Below are positions 26,174-35,328 of a DNA stretch of 64,000 nucleotides, piece after piece. The notes beneath the pieces are model-generated. The model saw only the letters and a list, made by a program, of their open reading frames with translations. It was not told the origin of the DNA and ran no database searches. Location: assembly GCA_903912445.1 (NCBI GenBank), contig CAIWHP010000258.1:1-64000 (forward strand). Reading direction: 5' to 3'. The position numbers were made by a program, and so were the translations under genes. The DNA is from an uncultured Lentisphaerota bacterium (GTDB lineage: Bacteria > Verrucomicrobiota > Kiritimatiellia > CAIQIC01). How positions within the stretch are numbered: the stretch's first letter is position 1; each line of letters starts with the position of its first letter.

Positions 26174-27688
26174 TCACGACGGGCTGCCGACCTTGTGGGC
26201 GGCGCGGTTATGGATCGGGATCTGCTCGCCGTTGATGTAGCGGTAGCACTGGACCTTGTCGGGCAGGATGTCCGGCTTGTAGACGGCCTTGCCCATGAGC
26301 AGGCGCGTGCACGTCTGGATGCCCTCGACGATGGAAGGATACGGGAAGACCATGTCGGCCAATTCGACGATGCCCTTGCCCAGGTAGATCACAAGCGCCA
26401 CCACCTGGATCGCATCGGACGCGTGCTCGCCGACCGCGCGCATGCCCAGCACCTTCATCTCGTCATCGTCGCTGACCAGCAGCTTGAAGAAACCGTGCGT
26501 CTTGCGCATGGCGATGGCGCGCGAGAGCACCGAGAAATCCACCTTGGCCACACGGTAGGGGGTGTTCTGCTGCCGCAGCGTCTGCTCGTTCATGCCGACC
26601 AGCGCGACTTCCGGCGCGAGAAACATGATCGAGGACATGATCTTGTAGCGGATCGGCGCGGCCTTGAAATCGGCGAACAAGCTCACCACCGCGTGCCGCG
26701 CCTCGCGCTCGCCGACGCTGACCAGCGCCACGTGACCGGAGATGTCGCCCACGGCATGGATGTTCGGGACGTTGGTCTGCGTGTCGTTCTCCGGAATCTG
26801 GATGCCGCTGGCGGTCAGGTGCACCTGCGCGTTCTGGAGCTGCAGGTCCTCGATGTTCGGCACGCGGCCGACGGACAGCAGCGCCTTCTCGACCCAGAGG
26901 ATCTGCCGCTCGCCCTGCCGGTCGGCGATCTCATACTCCACCCCACCCGCCTTGGGCACGAGCCGCAGCAGTCGCGCGCGTTCGTGTACCGTCACGCCAT
27001 GCTGCATCAGGTTCAGCGTCACGATCCGCGAGACATCCGCGTCCTCGAACGGCAGCAGGCGGTTCTCGCGCTCGATCATGAAAATCTGGGTCTGGCCAAA
27101 ATTCGCAAACATGCTGGCGAACTCGCAGCCGACGATGCCGCCGCCGACGATCACCATGCTCTTGGGAAAGCGGTCGAAGTGGAGGATGCCGTTGCTCGTC
27201 ACGATCACCTTCTCGTCCACCGGGATCTCCGGCAGCAGCCGCGGCCGGCTGCCCGCGGCGATGATCGTCTTCCGGGCGGTGACGTGCAGCGTCGCGCCGT
27301 CGGCGCATACCACCTTGAGCAGCGTGGGTTCGACGAAGCTCGCCGCGCCCCGCATAAAGTCGATGTTGGCCGAGCGCTCCTGGATCAGGGAAAGCTGCCG
27401 CTGAATCAGCTGCGCGCTTTCGTCGGTCGCCGCCGCGATCGTGGCGCGGACCTGCGCAAAGGGCATTTCACTGGCCGCGCTGGAGCCCAATTCCTCGCGG
27501 ATGGTCTTGACCTTGTTGGACAGCTCCCACATCGTCTTCGAGGCGAGCGCCCCGTCGAAGATGCCCGTGCCCCCGAGCCGGTTCTTTTCGACCAGCAGCA
27601 CCGACTTGCCGAAATCCACCGCCCGCATCGCCGCCGCATAGCCCGACGGCCCGCCGCCGATCACGCACAGATCATAGGTCTTCCGCAT
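26174..27688 (-). CDS. Lipoamide-dehydrogenase-like flavoprotein without the redox disulfide
   Basis: The 504-residue protein has both dinucleotide sites: GGGPSGYAAAMRA (FAD, near 12) and VIVGGGIVGCEFASMFANFG (NAD(P)), plus the second FAD contact THAVGD-like IHAVGDISG. The usual GGTCLNVGCIPSK box reads GGTGIFDGALASK (39-51), so both redox cysteines are missing, and the C-terminal His-Glu pair of true Lpd is not evident. This resembles SthA-type pyridine nucleotide transhydrogenases more than dihydrolipoyl dehydrogenase. The start at 27688 (MRKTYDLCV) follows GCGGGG. The gene is divergent from the GH20 gene. Confidence 0.8.
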   Translation of the reverse strand: MRKTYDLCVIGGGPSGYAAAMRAVDFGKSVLLVEKNRLGGTGIFDGALASKTMWELSNKVKTIREELGSSAASEMPFAQVRATIAAATDESAQLIQRQLSLIQERSANIDFMRGAASFVEPTLLKVVCADGATLHVTARKTIIAAGSRPRLLPEIPVDEKVIVTSNGILHFDRFPKSMVIVGGGIVGCEFASMFANFGQTQIFMIERENRLLPFEDADVSRIVTLNLMQHGVTVHERARLLRLVPKAGGVEYEIADRQGERQILWVEKALLSVGRVPNIEDLQLQNAQVHLTASGIQIPENDTQTNVPNIHAVGDISGHVALVSVGEREARHAVVSLFADFKAAPIRYKIMSSIMFLAPEVALVGMNEQTLRQQNTPYRVAKVDFSVLSRAIAMRKTHGFFKLLVSDDDEMKVLGMRAVGEHASDAIQVVALVIYLGKGIVELADMVFPYPSIVEGIQTCTRLLMGKAVYKPDILPDKVQCYRYINGEQIPIHNRAAHKVGSPS

Positions 27689-27910
27689 AGCCCCGCTCCC
27701 GGTGAGTGCCAAACGTCCCCGCAATATAGGTAACAATCGACAAACCGCAACCTTTTCCCTGTCTTGGCCGTCCGGCAGCAACTGCCGCCGCAGCTTCCTC
27801 AAGCTGCATTTCAAGGGACAAGCTCTCCCGGCGCAGTCAGGTAGGACGCCCCGCAGGATGAGCCTTTTTCAACGTCAGGTCTGGTCAGCACAGAAAAGGC
27901 TGGCGCCGAT

Positions 27911-27925
27911 TTCCAAGCCTTGGGA
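27911..27925. repeat. TTCCAAG-N-CTTGGAA palindrome upstream of GH20
   Basis: TTCCAAGCCTTGGGA differs from the perfect palindrome at one base. It ends 25 bp before the GH20 start codon. I see no convincing second copy at 31 bp. Confidence 0.6.
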
Positions 27926-27950
27926 GACTCGCGGCGCGAAAGAGGCTCCT

Positions 27951-29468
27951 ATGAAGACCATGTTTGCTTTGGCCGTCGGCATGTTCGCACTCGTTGCGCA
28001 AGCCCGGACACAATCCGCAGAGCCCGCCATCATCCCCCACCCCGCGGAACTGAAGTTGAGCGGCGGCACGGTGGCGCTGACCAGCGAGAAAGTCCGCACC
28101 GAAATCCAGCCCGGCGCCACGGCCACGCTCGGCGCGGAAGGCTACCGGCTCGCCATCGGTCCTGCCGGGGCGCTCATCACCGCCGGGACGGAGACCGGCG
28201 CCTTCTACGCGCGGCAGACGCTCGCGCAGCTGACCGTCGCCGGCCAGACGCCCTGCGCCACGCTCACCGACCGGCCGCGCTACGCCTGGCGCGGCTATAT
28301 GCTCGACGTCTCGCGCCACTTCGCGCCGACCGCCGAACTCAAGGCGCTGCTCGACGAGATGGCGCGCTACAAGCTCAACCGCTTCCACTGGCATCTGACC
28401 GACGACGAAGGCTGGCGCATCGAAATCAAAAAGTATCCGCTGCTCACATCCATCGGCGGCATCGGCGACAAATCCAATCCGCAGGCGCCGGCACAGTTCT
28501 ACACGCAGGCCGAGATCCGCGACCTCGTCGCCTATGCCCGCGCCCGCCATATCGTCGTCGTCCCGGAGATCGATATGCCCGGCCACGCTTCCGGCGCGGC
28601 GCGCGCCTATCCTGCGCACGCCGGCGGCGGGTCCGACCGCCTGCCGAACTTCACCTTCAATCCCGGCAAACCGGAGACGCTCCTGTTCCTCCAGGACATC
28701 CTCCGCGAGGTCAAAGAGCTGTTCCCCGACTGCGGCGTGATCCACTACGGCGGCGATGAGGTTCATTTTGGTTGGGGCAAATGGGACACGCTCCCCGAAG
28801 TGCAGGCGCTCAAGGCGAAGGAACATCTCGCCGACAAACAGGCGGTGGAGAAATGGTTCAACCGCACCATGGCCGCGTTCATCAATTCCCTCGGCTGCGA
28901 CACCGGCGGCTGGGACGAGATTCTCGACGCCGGCACCGATCCTGCACACACGGTGATCTTCTGGTGGCGGCACGACAAGCCCGCGCAACTTGCCAAGGCG
29001 TTGCAGGGCGGCTTCAAGATCGTCCTCACGCCGCGCCACCCGTGCTATTTCGATTTCCTGCAAAACCCCGCGCACAAGGTCGGCCGCCGCTGGAACGGCA
29101 TCAACGAACTCCAGCGCGTCTATGGCTTCCCGGAAACCGCCACGCTCCCCGCGGACCTCGCCGCGCAGGCCGCCGCGAGCCCGCAGGTGCTCGGCCTGCA
29201 GGCCTGCCTCTGGAGCGAGACCTGCGCCACCCGCGCACGCCGCGAATTCCTCACCTACCCGCGCCTGCTCGCCTTGGCCGAGTCCGCCTGGACCCCCGCC
29301 GCAAAGAAAAATTACGAGGACTTCTCCGCGCGCCTCAAAGTGCATCTGCCGCTGCTCAAGCAACGCGGCATCACCTGCTATGACCCCTTCGGCAATTCCC
29401 CGGAAGTGGTGGATGCGCCAGGCGCGGCCACCTACATTGACCAGCCGGAGACCAGGCAGAAGCATTGA
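27951..29468 (+). CDS. GH20 beta-N-acetylhexosaminidase, secreted
   Basis: The 505-residue enzyme should release N-acetylhexosamines from glycans by substrate-assisted catalysis. It has a signal peptide (MFALAVGMFALVAQA), the GH20b domain, then the barrel motifs RFHWHLTDDEGWRIEI (near 143), VVPEIDMPGHASG (near 205) and HYGGDEVHFGW, with the catalytic Asp-Glu pair at 269-270. A late tryptophan motif appears in GLQACLWSET. AGAGG precedes the ATG at 27951. A PEP-CTERM gene follows after 13 bp and is probably in the same transcript. Confidence 0.95.
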   Translation: MKTMFALAVGMFALVAQARTQSAEPAIIPHPAELKLSGGTVALTSEKVRTEIQPGATATLGAEGYRLAIGPAGALITAGTETGAFYARQTLAQLTVAGQTPCATLTDRPRYAWRGYMLDVSRHFAPTAELKALLDEMARYKLNRFHWHLTDDEGWRIEIKKYPLLTSIGGIGDKSNPQAPAQFYTQAEIRDLVAYARARHIVVVPEIDMPGHASGAARAYPAHAGGGSDRLPNFTFNPGKPETLLFLQDILREVKELFPDCGVIHYGGDEVHFGWGKWDTLPEVQALKAKEHLADKQAVEKWFNRTMAAFINSLGCDTGGWDEILDAGTDPAHTVIFWWRHDKPAQLAKALQGGFKIVLTPRHPCYFDFLQNPAHKVGRRWNGINELQRVYGFPETATLPADLAAQAAASPQVLGLQACLWSETCATRARREFLTYPRLLALAESAWTPAAKKNYEDFSARLKVHLPLLKQRGITCYDPFGNSPEVVDAPGAATYIDQPETRQKH

Positions 29469-29481
29469 AAGATGGAAAACG

Positions 29482-30363
29482 ATGGCTGCCCTAAGAACAG
29501 TGCGAGTGCGGGATTGGCTGCTGCTGCTGTGCCTGCTTTCCATCCAGTTCTGGCCAGTGCGCGCAAGCACCTATGCGGAGGCGATTGTCCGCGCACAGGA
29601 CTTTGCCACGCTCCCGGGCGATGGCAACCTGCTGACGCTCGACTATCCGCAGCTCGTCACCACTAACTTCGCCGGCACCACCTACCTGAAAACCCTGACG
29701 CTGATGAAGGGCAACACCTGGTCCAACTACTACCTACCTTACGTCGGCGCGACCTCCCTGCGTTCCAACGGCGTCGGCAACGAAGCCTGGGTCACCTTCG
29801 AGCCCGAACTCAAAGGCTACCTGACGGCGCGCACCAACGAGTTCGATGTCTCCTCCGCCGCCAGCATCGCCGGTCGTGCGGAGCAGGCGCTGGGCATGAC
29901 GAATAGCTCCACCCATCTCTTCGCCGTGGATCTGTGGGTCGCCGCCGACAGTCTGTTCCGCCCCACCATCAACTGGTCGCCGACCAACTCCGCCACCTTC
30001 CGCGACTGGACCGGACAGGACACGGGCGGCCCCGGCTGGTTCGCCGGCGCCTATGCCGTAAACTATTACGACTGGTTCACCAACCGGCAGCAAACGGTCT
30101 ACGCCGGCAGCTACGCCTTCCCTTGGACCGGCCTCGGCTACACCTTCGACTGGTACTACGCCACCAACAGCCCCGCGCTCGTCGGTCCCTCCGAGTTCGT
30201 CATCGGCGCGCAACAAAGCTATTACGTCGCCGGCGGCACCCCTGTGGACCAGTTCTTCGCCATCCCCGAGCCCGGCATCGGGGCACTCCTGCTCTGCGGC
30301 CTCGCGCTGGCATTGGGTAGAAGATGGCAAAATTCGAGCATCACCAACAAATCGATCACATGA
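29482..30363 (+). CDS. PEP-CTERM sorted surface protein of unknown function
   Basis: The 293-residue protein has a signal peptide (DWLLLLCLLSIQFW), a beta-rich aromatic body with many Tyr/Trp/Asn-Thr, and a C-terminal AIPEPGIGALLLCGLALALGRRW, a standard PEP-CTERM exosortase signal. The last residues (NSSITNKSIT) run past the arginines. The body is not a family I recognise. It follows the GH20 gene by 13 bp and may be a surface partner in glycan capture. Confidence 0.75.
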   Translation: MAALRTVRVRDWLLLLCLLSIQFWPVRASTYAEAIVRAQDFATLPGDGNLLTLDYPQLVTTNFAGTTYLKTLTLMKGNTWSNYYLPYVGATSLRSNGVGNEAWVTFEPELKGYLTARTNEFDVSSAASIAGRAEQALGMTNSSTHLFAVDLWVAADSLFRPTINWSPTNSATFRDWTGQDTGGPGWFAGAYAVNYYDWFTNRQQTVYAGSYAFPWTGLGYTFDWYYATNSPALVGPSEFVIGAQQSYYVAGGTPVDQFFAIPEPGIGALLLCGLALALGRRWQNSSITNKSIT

Positions 30364-30440
30364 ATCAATAGGGTCACAGACGATGAAGTTTCGGCGGGTA
30401 GGTGGTCCGCTCCATGGTGCGTTTGAAAGGGGACTTTGCG

Positions 30441-31052
30441 ATGAAAAACAGATGCGGCTGGGGTAACAGCGATCCGCTGTACGTGGTCTATCACGATGAG
30501 GAATGGGGCGTACCGGTGCAGGATGACCGGCGTCTGTTCGAGATGCTGATTCTGGAGGGCGCGCAGGCGGGGCTGAGCTGGCTGACCATCCTCAAGAAAA
30601 GGGAGAACTACCGCAAGGCCTTTGACGGCTTCGACCCGGTCAAGGTGGCGGCGTATGGGCCGCGCGAGGTACAGCGCCTGCTGGCCGATCCGGGCATCGT
30701 CCGCAACCGCCTCAAGATCGCCGCGGCGATCCAGAACGCGCGTGGCGTATTGGCGCTGCAGCAGCAGCACGGCTCGCTCGCCGCCTTTCTCTGGCGCTAT
30801 GTGGAGGGCCGCCCCTTCCAGAATGCGCGCCAGTCGTTGGCGGACCTACCGGTGCGTACGGAACAGTCCGACGCGATGAGCAAGGATCTGAAGAAGCTCG
30901 GCTTCAACTTCGTCGGTTCCACCATCTGCTATGCGTTTATGCAGGCGGTGGGCATGGTGAACGACCATGTCGTCGATTGCTTCCGTCATGCCGAAGTCAA
31001 GGCGCTGGGGCGACCGGGCAAACTCAGCGTTCTCGATACGCCGCGCCGCTGA
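30441..31052 (+). CDS. tag: DNA-3-methyladenine glycosylase I
   Basis: Tag removes 3-methyladenine from alkylated DNA. The 203-residue protein has the diagnostic start KNRCGWGNSDPLYVVYHDEEWG, with zinc ligands Cys and His there and the second pair in MVNDHVVDCFRH near the end. LFEMLILEGAQAGLSW supplies the catalytic-site Glu/Trp region. I start it at 30441, where AAGGGG lies 9 nt upstream; an in-frame ATG at 30414 is also possible. It stands alone. Confidence 0.95.
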   Translation: MKNRCGWGNSDPLYVVYHDEEWGVPVQDDRRLFEMLILEGAQAGLSWLTILKKRENYRKAFDGFDPVKVAAYGPREVQRLLADPGIVRNRLKIAAAIQNARGVLALQQQHGSLAAFLWRYVEGRPFQNARQSLADLPVRTEQSDAMSKDLKKLGFNFVGSTICYAFMQAVGMVNDHVVDCFRHAEVKALGRPGKLSVLDTPRR

Positions 31053-31057
31053 TTTGA

Positions 31058-31182
31058 ACCGCGAATTACGCCAATTATGAAGCAGTGGTAGCCTGGCCAG
31101 AAAGCTCGGTGACGATCCGTCTCTCGCGGGACGTTAGAGCCTTCCTTTTCTGGAAATTCGCGTAATTAGCGTAATTCGCGGT
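31058..31182. repeat. Fold-back element with GCGAATTACGC arms
   Basis: ACCGCGAATTACGCCAATTA at 31058-31077 is the inverse of the sequence at 31163-31182 with one mismatch in 20. The 85-bp interior has no gene. The arms are themselves two units of GCGAATTAC type. It begins 6 bp after the tag stop codon and could also act as a weak terminator. Confidence 0.7.
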
Positions 31183-31220
31183 AAGTGATTTCTGGTCCTG
31201 CTTTCTTCCTCCGATCCGCG

Positions 31221-31250
31221 AATCTGTGAAATCTGAGTAATCTGTGGATG
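31221..31250. repeat. AATCTGTG array, left of the BNR gene
   Basis: Three units of AATCTGTG/AATCTGAG type end in TCTGTGGATG. The reverse complement matches 34051-34080, on the other side of the BNR gene, at 27 of 30 positions. The BNR gene is thus bracketed by inverted arrays, like the four-helix gene at 1880-2263. Confidence 0.65.
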
Positions 31251-31340
31251 AGTCTTCCCCTAGATCCACCCGGCTTTGCGGTTGCCCCCGGGCGCGTTTT
31301 GGTGCAGTTTGGTCCGGCGATGCGCACGGAAGGGGCACAC

Positions 31341-33950
31341 ATGTATAAAGCGATTTGTCTGGCGGCAGGGATGTGGGCAGCGGGGGCGGCCGGCGCCCAA
31401 ACGGTGGCGACCAACGCGCCCGCCTGGGAGTGGGCCGGCTGGGGCGGCGGCGGTTTCTTTTTCTCGGCGGTGTTCCATCCGGCGAAGGATGGCGTGCTCT
31501 ACATGGGCGGCGATGTCGCGGGCGTATACAAGAGCTTGGACCACGGAAGCCACTGGCGGATGATCAACAACGCTCTGGCCGATTACGCGATCTACTCGCT
31601 CGCCGTGGACCGCACGGCGCCGGACACGGTCTATGCCGCCACCGAGGGCGGGCTGTGCAAGAGCACCGACGGCGGCGAGCTGTGGCGGGTGCTGCCCCAC
31701 ACCGGACGCAAGGAACTGCGGATCACCGGCGAGCGCATGCGCAGCATCCGCTGCATCGCGGTGGATCCGACCGATGGCAAGATCGTCTACGCGGCGAGCC
31801 CCGCGGGCGCGGTTTTCAAGAGCACCGATGGCGGCGAGACCTGGCTGGCGGTCTACCAGAAGGCGGACCAGCCGGAGCCTCCGGAGACGCTACGCGTCCA
31901 GTTTGGCAAGGTCAACAACGAGTGGCACGGCGGCATCTGGTTCCCGCTGGCCTTCCCGCAGGGCGTCGCTGCGGCCGACTGTGCGGGCTTCGGGTTCAAC
32001 TTCAAGGGTGAAGGCCCCCTGCCGAAGGATTGCTTCCTCTCGCTCAAGTCCTCGACCGGCGCGGCCTATCGCAGCCGCAATCTGCGGGAAATCTTCCAGC
32101 AGACGCAGTGGGGCGATGTCGTGCTCGGCGCCAAGGACTTCATCCTCGACCCCGACTACGTAAAGAGCCATCCCGACCAGGCCAAGGCCTACTCCGGCAC
32201 GCCCGACTGGGCCACGCTGAACCGCATGGACTTCTCCTGCGTCGGCCCGCTGATGAACGAGGCGCCGGTGGGCAAGTTCACGCGCTTCTTCTTCGCCCTC
32301 AGCAAGGCGCCTGCGGGCCAGCCGCCGCAGCAGGTCGCCAAGGAGTTCTCAGGAGGCAAGACGCCTTCGACCTACGGCAACCTCCGCATCGGGCCGCTGC
32401 AAGGCGGCACGGTTTACAGCGTCGCGGTCGCGGCGAAGGAGCCGGCGCTCGTGGTCGCGGCGACGGACGACGCGGGCCTCGTGCTCAGCCGCGACGCGGG
32501 CAAGAGCTGGGGCGCCTTGGCCACACCCAAGAAGGCCTCCAGCGTGGCCATCGCGGAGAGCGACCCGAACGTCCTGTATGCCACCTTCTTCAAGGACGGC
32601 GTCTGGAAGTCGACCGACAAAGGCCGGACGTGGAAAGACCTCTCGCAAGGATTGCCCAAGAACCTTTCGGCCCACGAGGTGGCGGTCAGTCCCGTCAATC
32701 CGCTCGACGTCTATGTCATCGCCGCGGCCGACTGGAACGGGCGCTTTTTCTATTCCAACGATGGCGGACAGACCTGGACGAATGTCTCGAAGCTGACGCC
32801 CGACTTCCCCGCCGATCCCACGTTGCCGAAGGATCCCCAGCCGGCCGGCCTGAGCGCGCCGCGGAACCTGACGATCAATCCGCTCAATCCCAAGGAGCTC
32901 TTCATCGCCGCCAACTGGCGGCCCTGCCTCAGCACGGACGGCGGGCGCACCTGGACCGAGCGGGCACGCGGCGCGGACATCTCCTGCGTGTACGACCTCC
33001 GCTTCTTCAAGGGCCGCACCTATGCCTCGGCCATGGACGAGGGCGTATTCGTCAGCGCGGACAACGGCGGGCTCTGGCGCGCGCTCTGGCCGCTCAAATA
33101 TGAACCCGTGCTCGGTGGCCACTACTGGCGGCTCGCGATCTCCGACAACAACGGCGAGGACCGCATCATCAGCACCTGCACCTCGTGGAATTCCAAGTAT
33201 CCCGGCTTCGTGGTCTTGAGCGAAGACGGCGGCAAGACGTACACGAGCTGCACCAACGGCCTGCCGGCGACCACGCCGCACGCGAACACGATGTGGGGCG
33301 CCGGCAACCCGCGTGCGCTGGCCGCAGACCCGAAAAATCCGCTGACGCTCTATCTGGGCATCGACGGCGACCCCTCCACGGGCAGGAGCGGCGGCGGCGT
33401 CTTCAAGACGGAGGACGGCGGCCACACGTGGGCGGCGCTGCCCGCCCAGCCCGGCAGCCGCCGGATGTTCTTCGGGCTCGCGGTCGATCCGACCGACTCC
33501 AACCGCCTCTACTGGGCAGCCTGCGGCACGGGCGGCGGACTCCATCGCAGCGAGGATGGCGGCGCCTCCTGGCAGCACGTGTTCAAGAACGAAAGCTGGT
33601 GCTTCAACGTGCACGTGGCGGCCGACGGCACGGTCTACTGTCCGGGCAACAATCTCTGGCGCAGCACGGACCACGGCAAGAGCTGGAAAAAGCTGACGAA
33701 GTTCCCGTTCAGCAGCCGCATCATCGTCGCCATCGAAACCGATCCGGCCGACGCCAAGCGGATGTGGTTCGCCGCCACCACCTGGGGCAACGCTCCCGAA
33801 GGCGACGTCTATGAAACCATCGACGGCGGCGCGACGTGGCAGGTGATCACCGGCCAGCTGCCCTACCGCAAGCCGATGCTGCTGCGCTACAACCCCGACA
33901 CGCGCGAACTCTGGGCCGCGGGTGTCGGCATCTTCAAGTGCCGGCGTTGA
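31341..33950 (+). CDS. Secreted BNR/Asp-box beta-propeller protein (sialidase or GH74-like)
   Basis: The 869-residue protein has a signal peptide (AICLAAGMWAAGAAGAQ) and at least eight Asp-box turns of the SxDGGxTW form, such as STDGGETW, SNDGGQTW, STDGGRTW, TEDGGHTW and TIDGGATW. Two seven-bladed propellers, as in GH74 xyloglucanases, would fit the length. An insert of about 170 residues (about 200-370) between early blades is unusual. No catalytic pair can be named from sequence alone. GAAGGGG precedes the ATG at 31341. Inverted short-unit arrays lie on both sides. Confidence 0.8.
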   Translation: MYKAICLAAGMWAAGAAGAQTVATNAPAWEWAGWGGGGFFFSAVFHPAKDGVLYMGGDVAGVYKSLDHGSHWRMINNALADYAIYSLAVDRTAPDTVYAATEGGLCKSTDGGELWRVLPHTGRKELRITGERMRSIRCIAVDPTDGKIVYAASPAGAVFKSTDGGETWLAVYQKADQPEPPETLRVQFGKVNNEWHGGIWFPLAFPQGVAAADCAGFGFNFKGEGPLPKDCFLSLKSSTGAAYRSRNLREIFQQTQWGDVVLGAKDFILDPDYVKSHPDQAKAYSGTPDWATLNRMDFSCVGPLMNEAPVGKFTRFFFALSKAPAGQPPQQVAKEFSGGKTPSTYGNLRIGPLQGGTVYSVAVAAKEPALVVAATDDAGLVLSRDAGKSWGALATPKKASSVAIAESDPNVLYATFFKDGVWKSTDKGRTWKDLSQGLPKNLSAHEVAVSPVNPLDVYVIAAADWNGRFFYSNDGGQTWTNVSKLTPDFPADPTLPKDPQPAGLSAPRNLTINPLNPKELFIAANWRPCLSTDGGRTWTERARGADISCVYDLRFFKGRTYASAMDEGVFVSADNGGLWRALWPLKYEPVLGGHYWRLAISDNNGEDRIISTCTSWNSKYPGFVVLSEDGGKTYTSCTNGLPATTPHANTMWGAGNPRALAADPKNPLTLYLGIDGDPSTGRSGGGVFKTEDGGHTWAALPAQPGSRRMFFGLAVDPTDSNRLYWAACGTGGGLHRSEDGGASWQHVFKNESWCFNVHVAADGTVYCPGNNLWRSTDHGKSWKKLTKFPFSSRIIVAIETDPADAKRMWFAATTWGNAPEGDVYETIDGGATWQVITGQLPYRKPMLLRYNPDTRELWAAGVGIFKCRR

Positions 33951-34266
33951 CGCAGGTGGTGTGCGGAATGCGACAGAAGAGCTTAACGCAAAGGCGCCAA
34001 GTTCAGCGGAAGGCGCAAAGGCCACAGAGCTAGAATTCACTGAAGAAATGCATCCACAGATTCCGCAGATTACACAGATTGAAAACGACAGCGGAATAGC
34101 CACAAAAGAGCGCACAGAGCGCAAAGAAAAAACCTTGCGCTCTATGCACAAGGTTCCTATCCGCCTTCTTCCTACCCCTATCCGAAAATCCGTGCAATCT
34201 GAGCAAGCTGTGGATGCTTTCTGGAAAGCTGTTGTGCCCTGTTCGGAGCATCCGGCCCGGAAACTC
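33951..34266. repeat. Repeat-filled gap with CATCCACAGATT fold-back
   Basis: No gene is seen. It contains an AAGGCGC/AACGCAAAGG array (about 33978-34022) and a fold-back whose arms, 34051-34080 and 34187-34216, are inverse copies at 25 of 30 positions. Between the arms is an AGAGCGCACAGAGCGC array (about 34107-34142). The left arm is also an inverted copy of 31221-31250. Confidence 0.6.
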
Positions 34267-35232
34267 TCACGGCAGCTGGCCGGGCTTGAGCGTGGCGGTG
34301 GCCCGCAAGCCTTGGACCGCGATGGCGCAATCGTTCAAGCCGGTGACTTCCCAACCGACGACGCAGCCCCCGATCCGGTAGTCCGCCAGGTCCTGCGAAG
34401 CGGACAGATAGCCGTTCCGCCAGCACTCCTGAAGCCCGGCGAGCATATGCGGCAGCAGATCGCCCTCCACCGTCACCCAATCGCCTGCCGCGACCACCTT
34501 GTCCGTGAACGGCTTGAGCCCGATGTCATAGATGAATTTATCGGTGCCCTTCTTCTTTGCCGAACCTTTGTCCTGCATGGCGTGCAAGGTGGTGAGGGGC
34601 ACCCGGTCATCATAGAGCGCGATGCTGAACCAGTAGTAGTCGCCAAACCCTTTGGATTTGCGGTTCAGGTTCTGGACGGTGAGGAAAAACAGGTAGTGCG
34701 CGGTGTGGACGTGCCGGTTGTAGGCGGGCCCGGTTTTCTTCCGGTCATAGAGCAGTTTGATGCGCACGGCGAAGCTCAGTTTCTCCATCGCAGCCAGCGT
34801 GGGGGCGTGGGCACCCAGATGACCGCGCGGATCGCTGATCCGCTGCTCCAGGTAGAGATGTGGCCAGGGATCGCCCGGCGCGCGCCAGACGCCGCCGAAC
34901 TCGCTGTGGCCGTTCACGCCACACACGAAGTCGGCCGACCCGTCCGCAGGATGGATGACCAGCGACTCGTAGTCATCCTTGAAGCTGAACCCGTTGGTGG
35001 TGAGCTGCTGGAACGCGGCGTCCGCGAAACAGCTCTTGCTGTGATGCTGCGCCGTCGTCCAAATCGGCGGCGTAGCGTTCGTGTTCCATGCGATCACCTG
35101 GGTTTGGCCGGCCCGATCTTTGGTGAGCAGGCCGCGCTCAAAATTGGGGTCGCCGATCAGTTCCACGGTTTGCGCCGTTGCCATGTGCGTCAGCAGCGCC
35201 ACCGCCAGCCAGCCGGTCAAGTTGAAATGCAT
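34267..35232 (-). CDS. Secreted hypothetical protein
   Basis: The 321-residue product starts with a signal peptide (LTGWLAVALLTHMATAQ). The mature part is rich in aromatic residues and looks like a beta-sandwich, with segments such as GDPNFERGLLTKDRAGQTQV and PWPHLYLEQRISDP, suggesting a carbohydrate-binding or lectin-like fold. I do not recognise the family. I start it at 35232 because the longer upstream frame runs through palindromic intergenic sequence. A TTCCAGG palindrome lies about 80 bp upstream. Confidence 0.65.
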   Translation of the reverse strand: MHFNLTGWLAVALLTHMATAQTVELIGDPNFERGLLTKDRAGQTQVIAWNTNATPPIWTTAQHHSKSCFADAAFQQLTTNGFSFKDDYESLVIHPADGSADFVCGVNGHSEFGGVWRAPGDPWPHLYLEQRISDPRGHLGAHAPTLAAMEKLSFAVRIKLLYDRKKTGPAYNRHVHTAHYLFFLTVQNLNRKSKGFGDYYWFSIALYDDRVPLTTLHAMQDKGSAKKKGTDKFIYDIGLKPFTDKVVAAGDWVTVEGDLLPHMLAGLQECWRNGYLSASQDLADYRIGGCVVGWEVTGLNDCAIAVQGLRATATLKPGQLP

Positions 35233-35281
35233 GGGCGCGATTCTAGCAGGCCTGCGGCCCGGCGCCATCCGCAACGGCGTT

Positions 35282-35328
35282 TTCCAAGGTCGCAGAAAAA
35301 CCGGCGCTTTTGTTTCCAGGGTCTGGAA
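35282..35328. repeat. Degenerate TTCCAAG palindrome pair upstream of 34267-35232
   Basis: A half site TTCCAAG at 35282-35288 and a near-palindrome TTCCAGGGTCTGGAA at 35314-35328 start 32 bp apart. They lie 50-96 bp upstream of the minus-strand gene. The remainder of the gap to 35704 holds a GGAGTGCGC-type repeat (about 35348) and a short open frame ending at 35579 that I do not accept as a gene. Confidence 0.5.
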
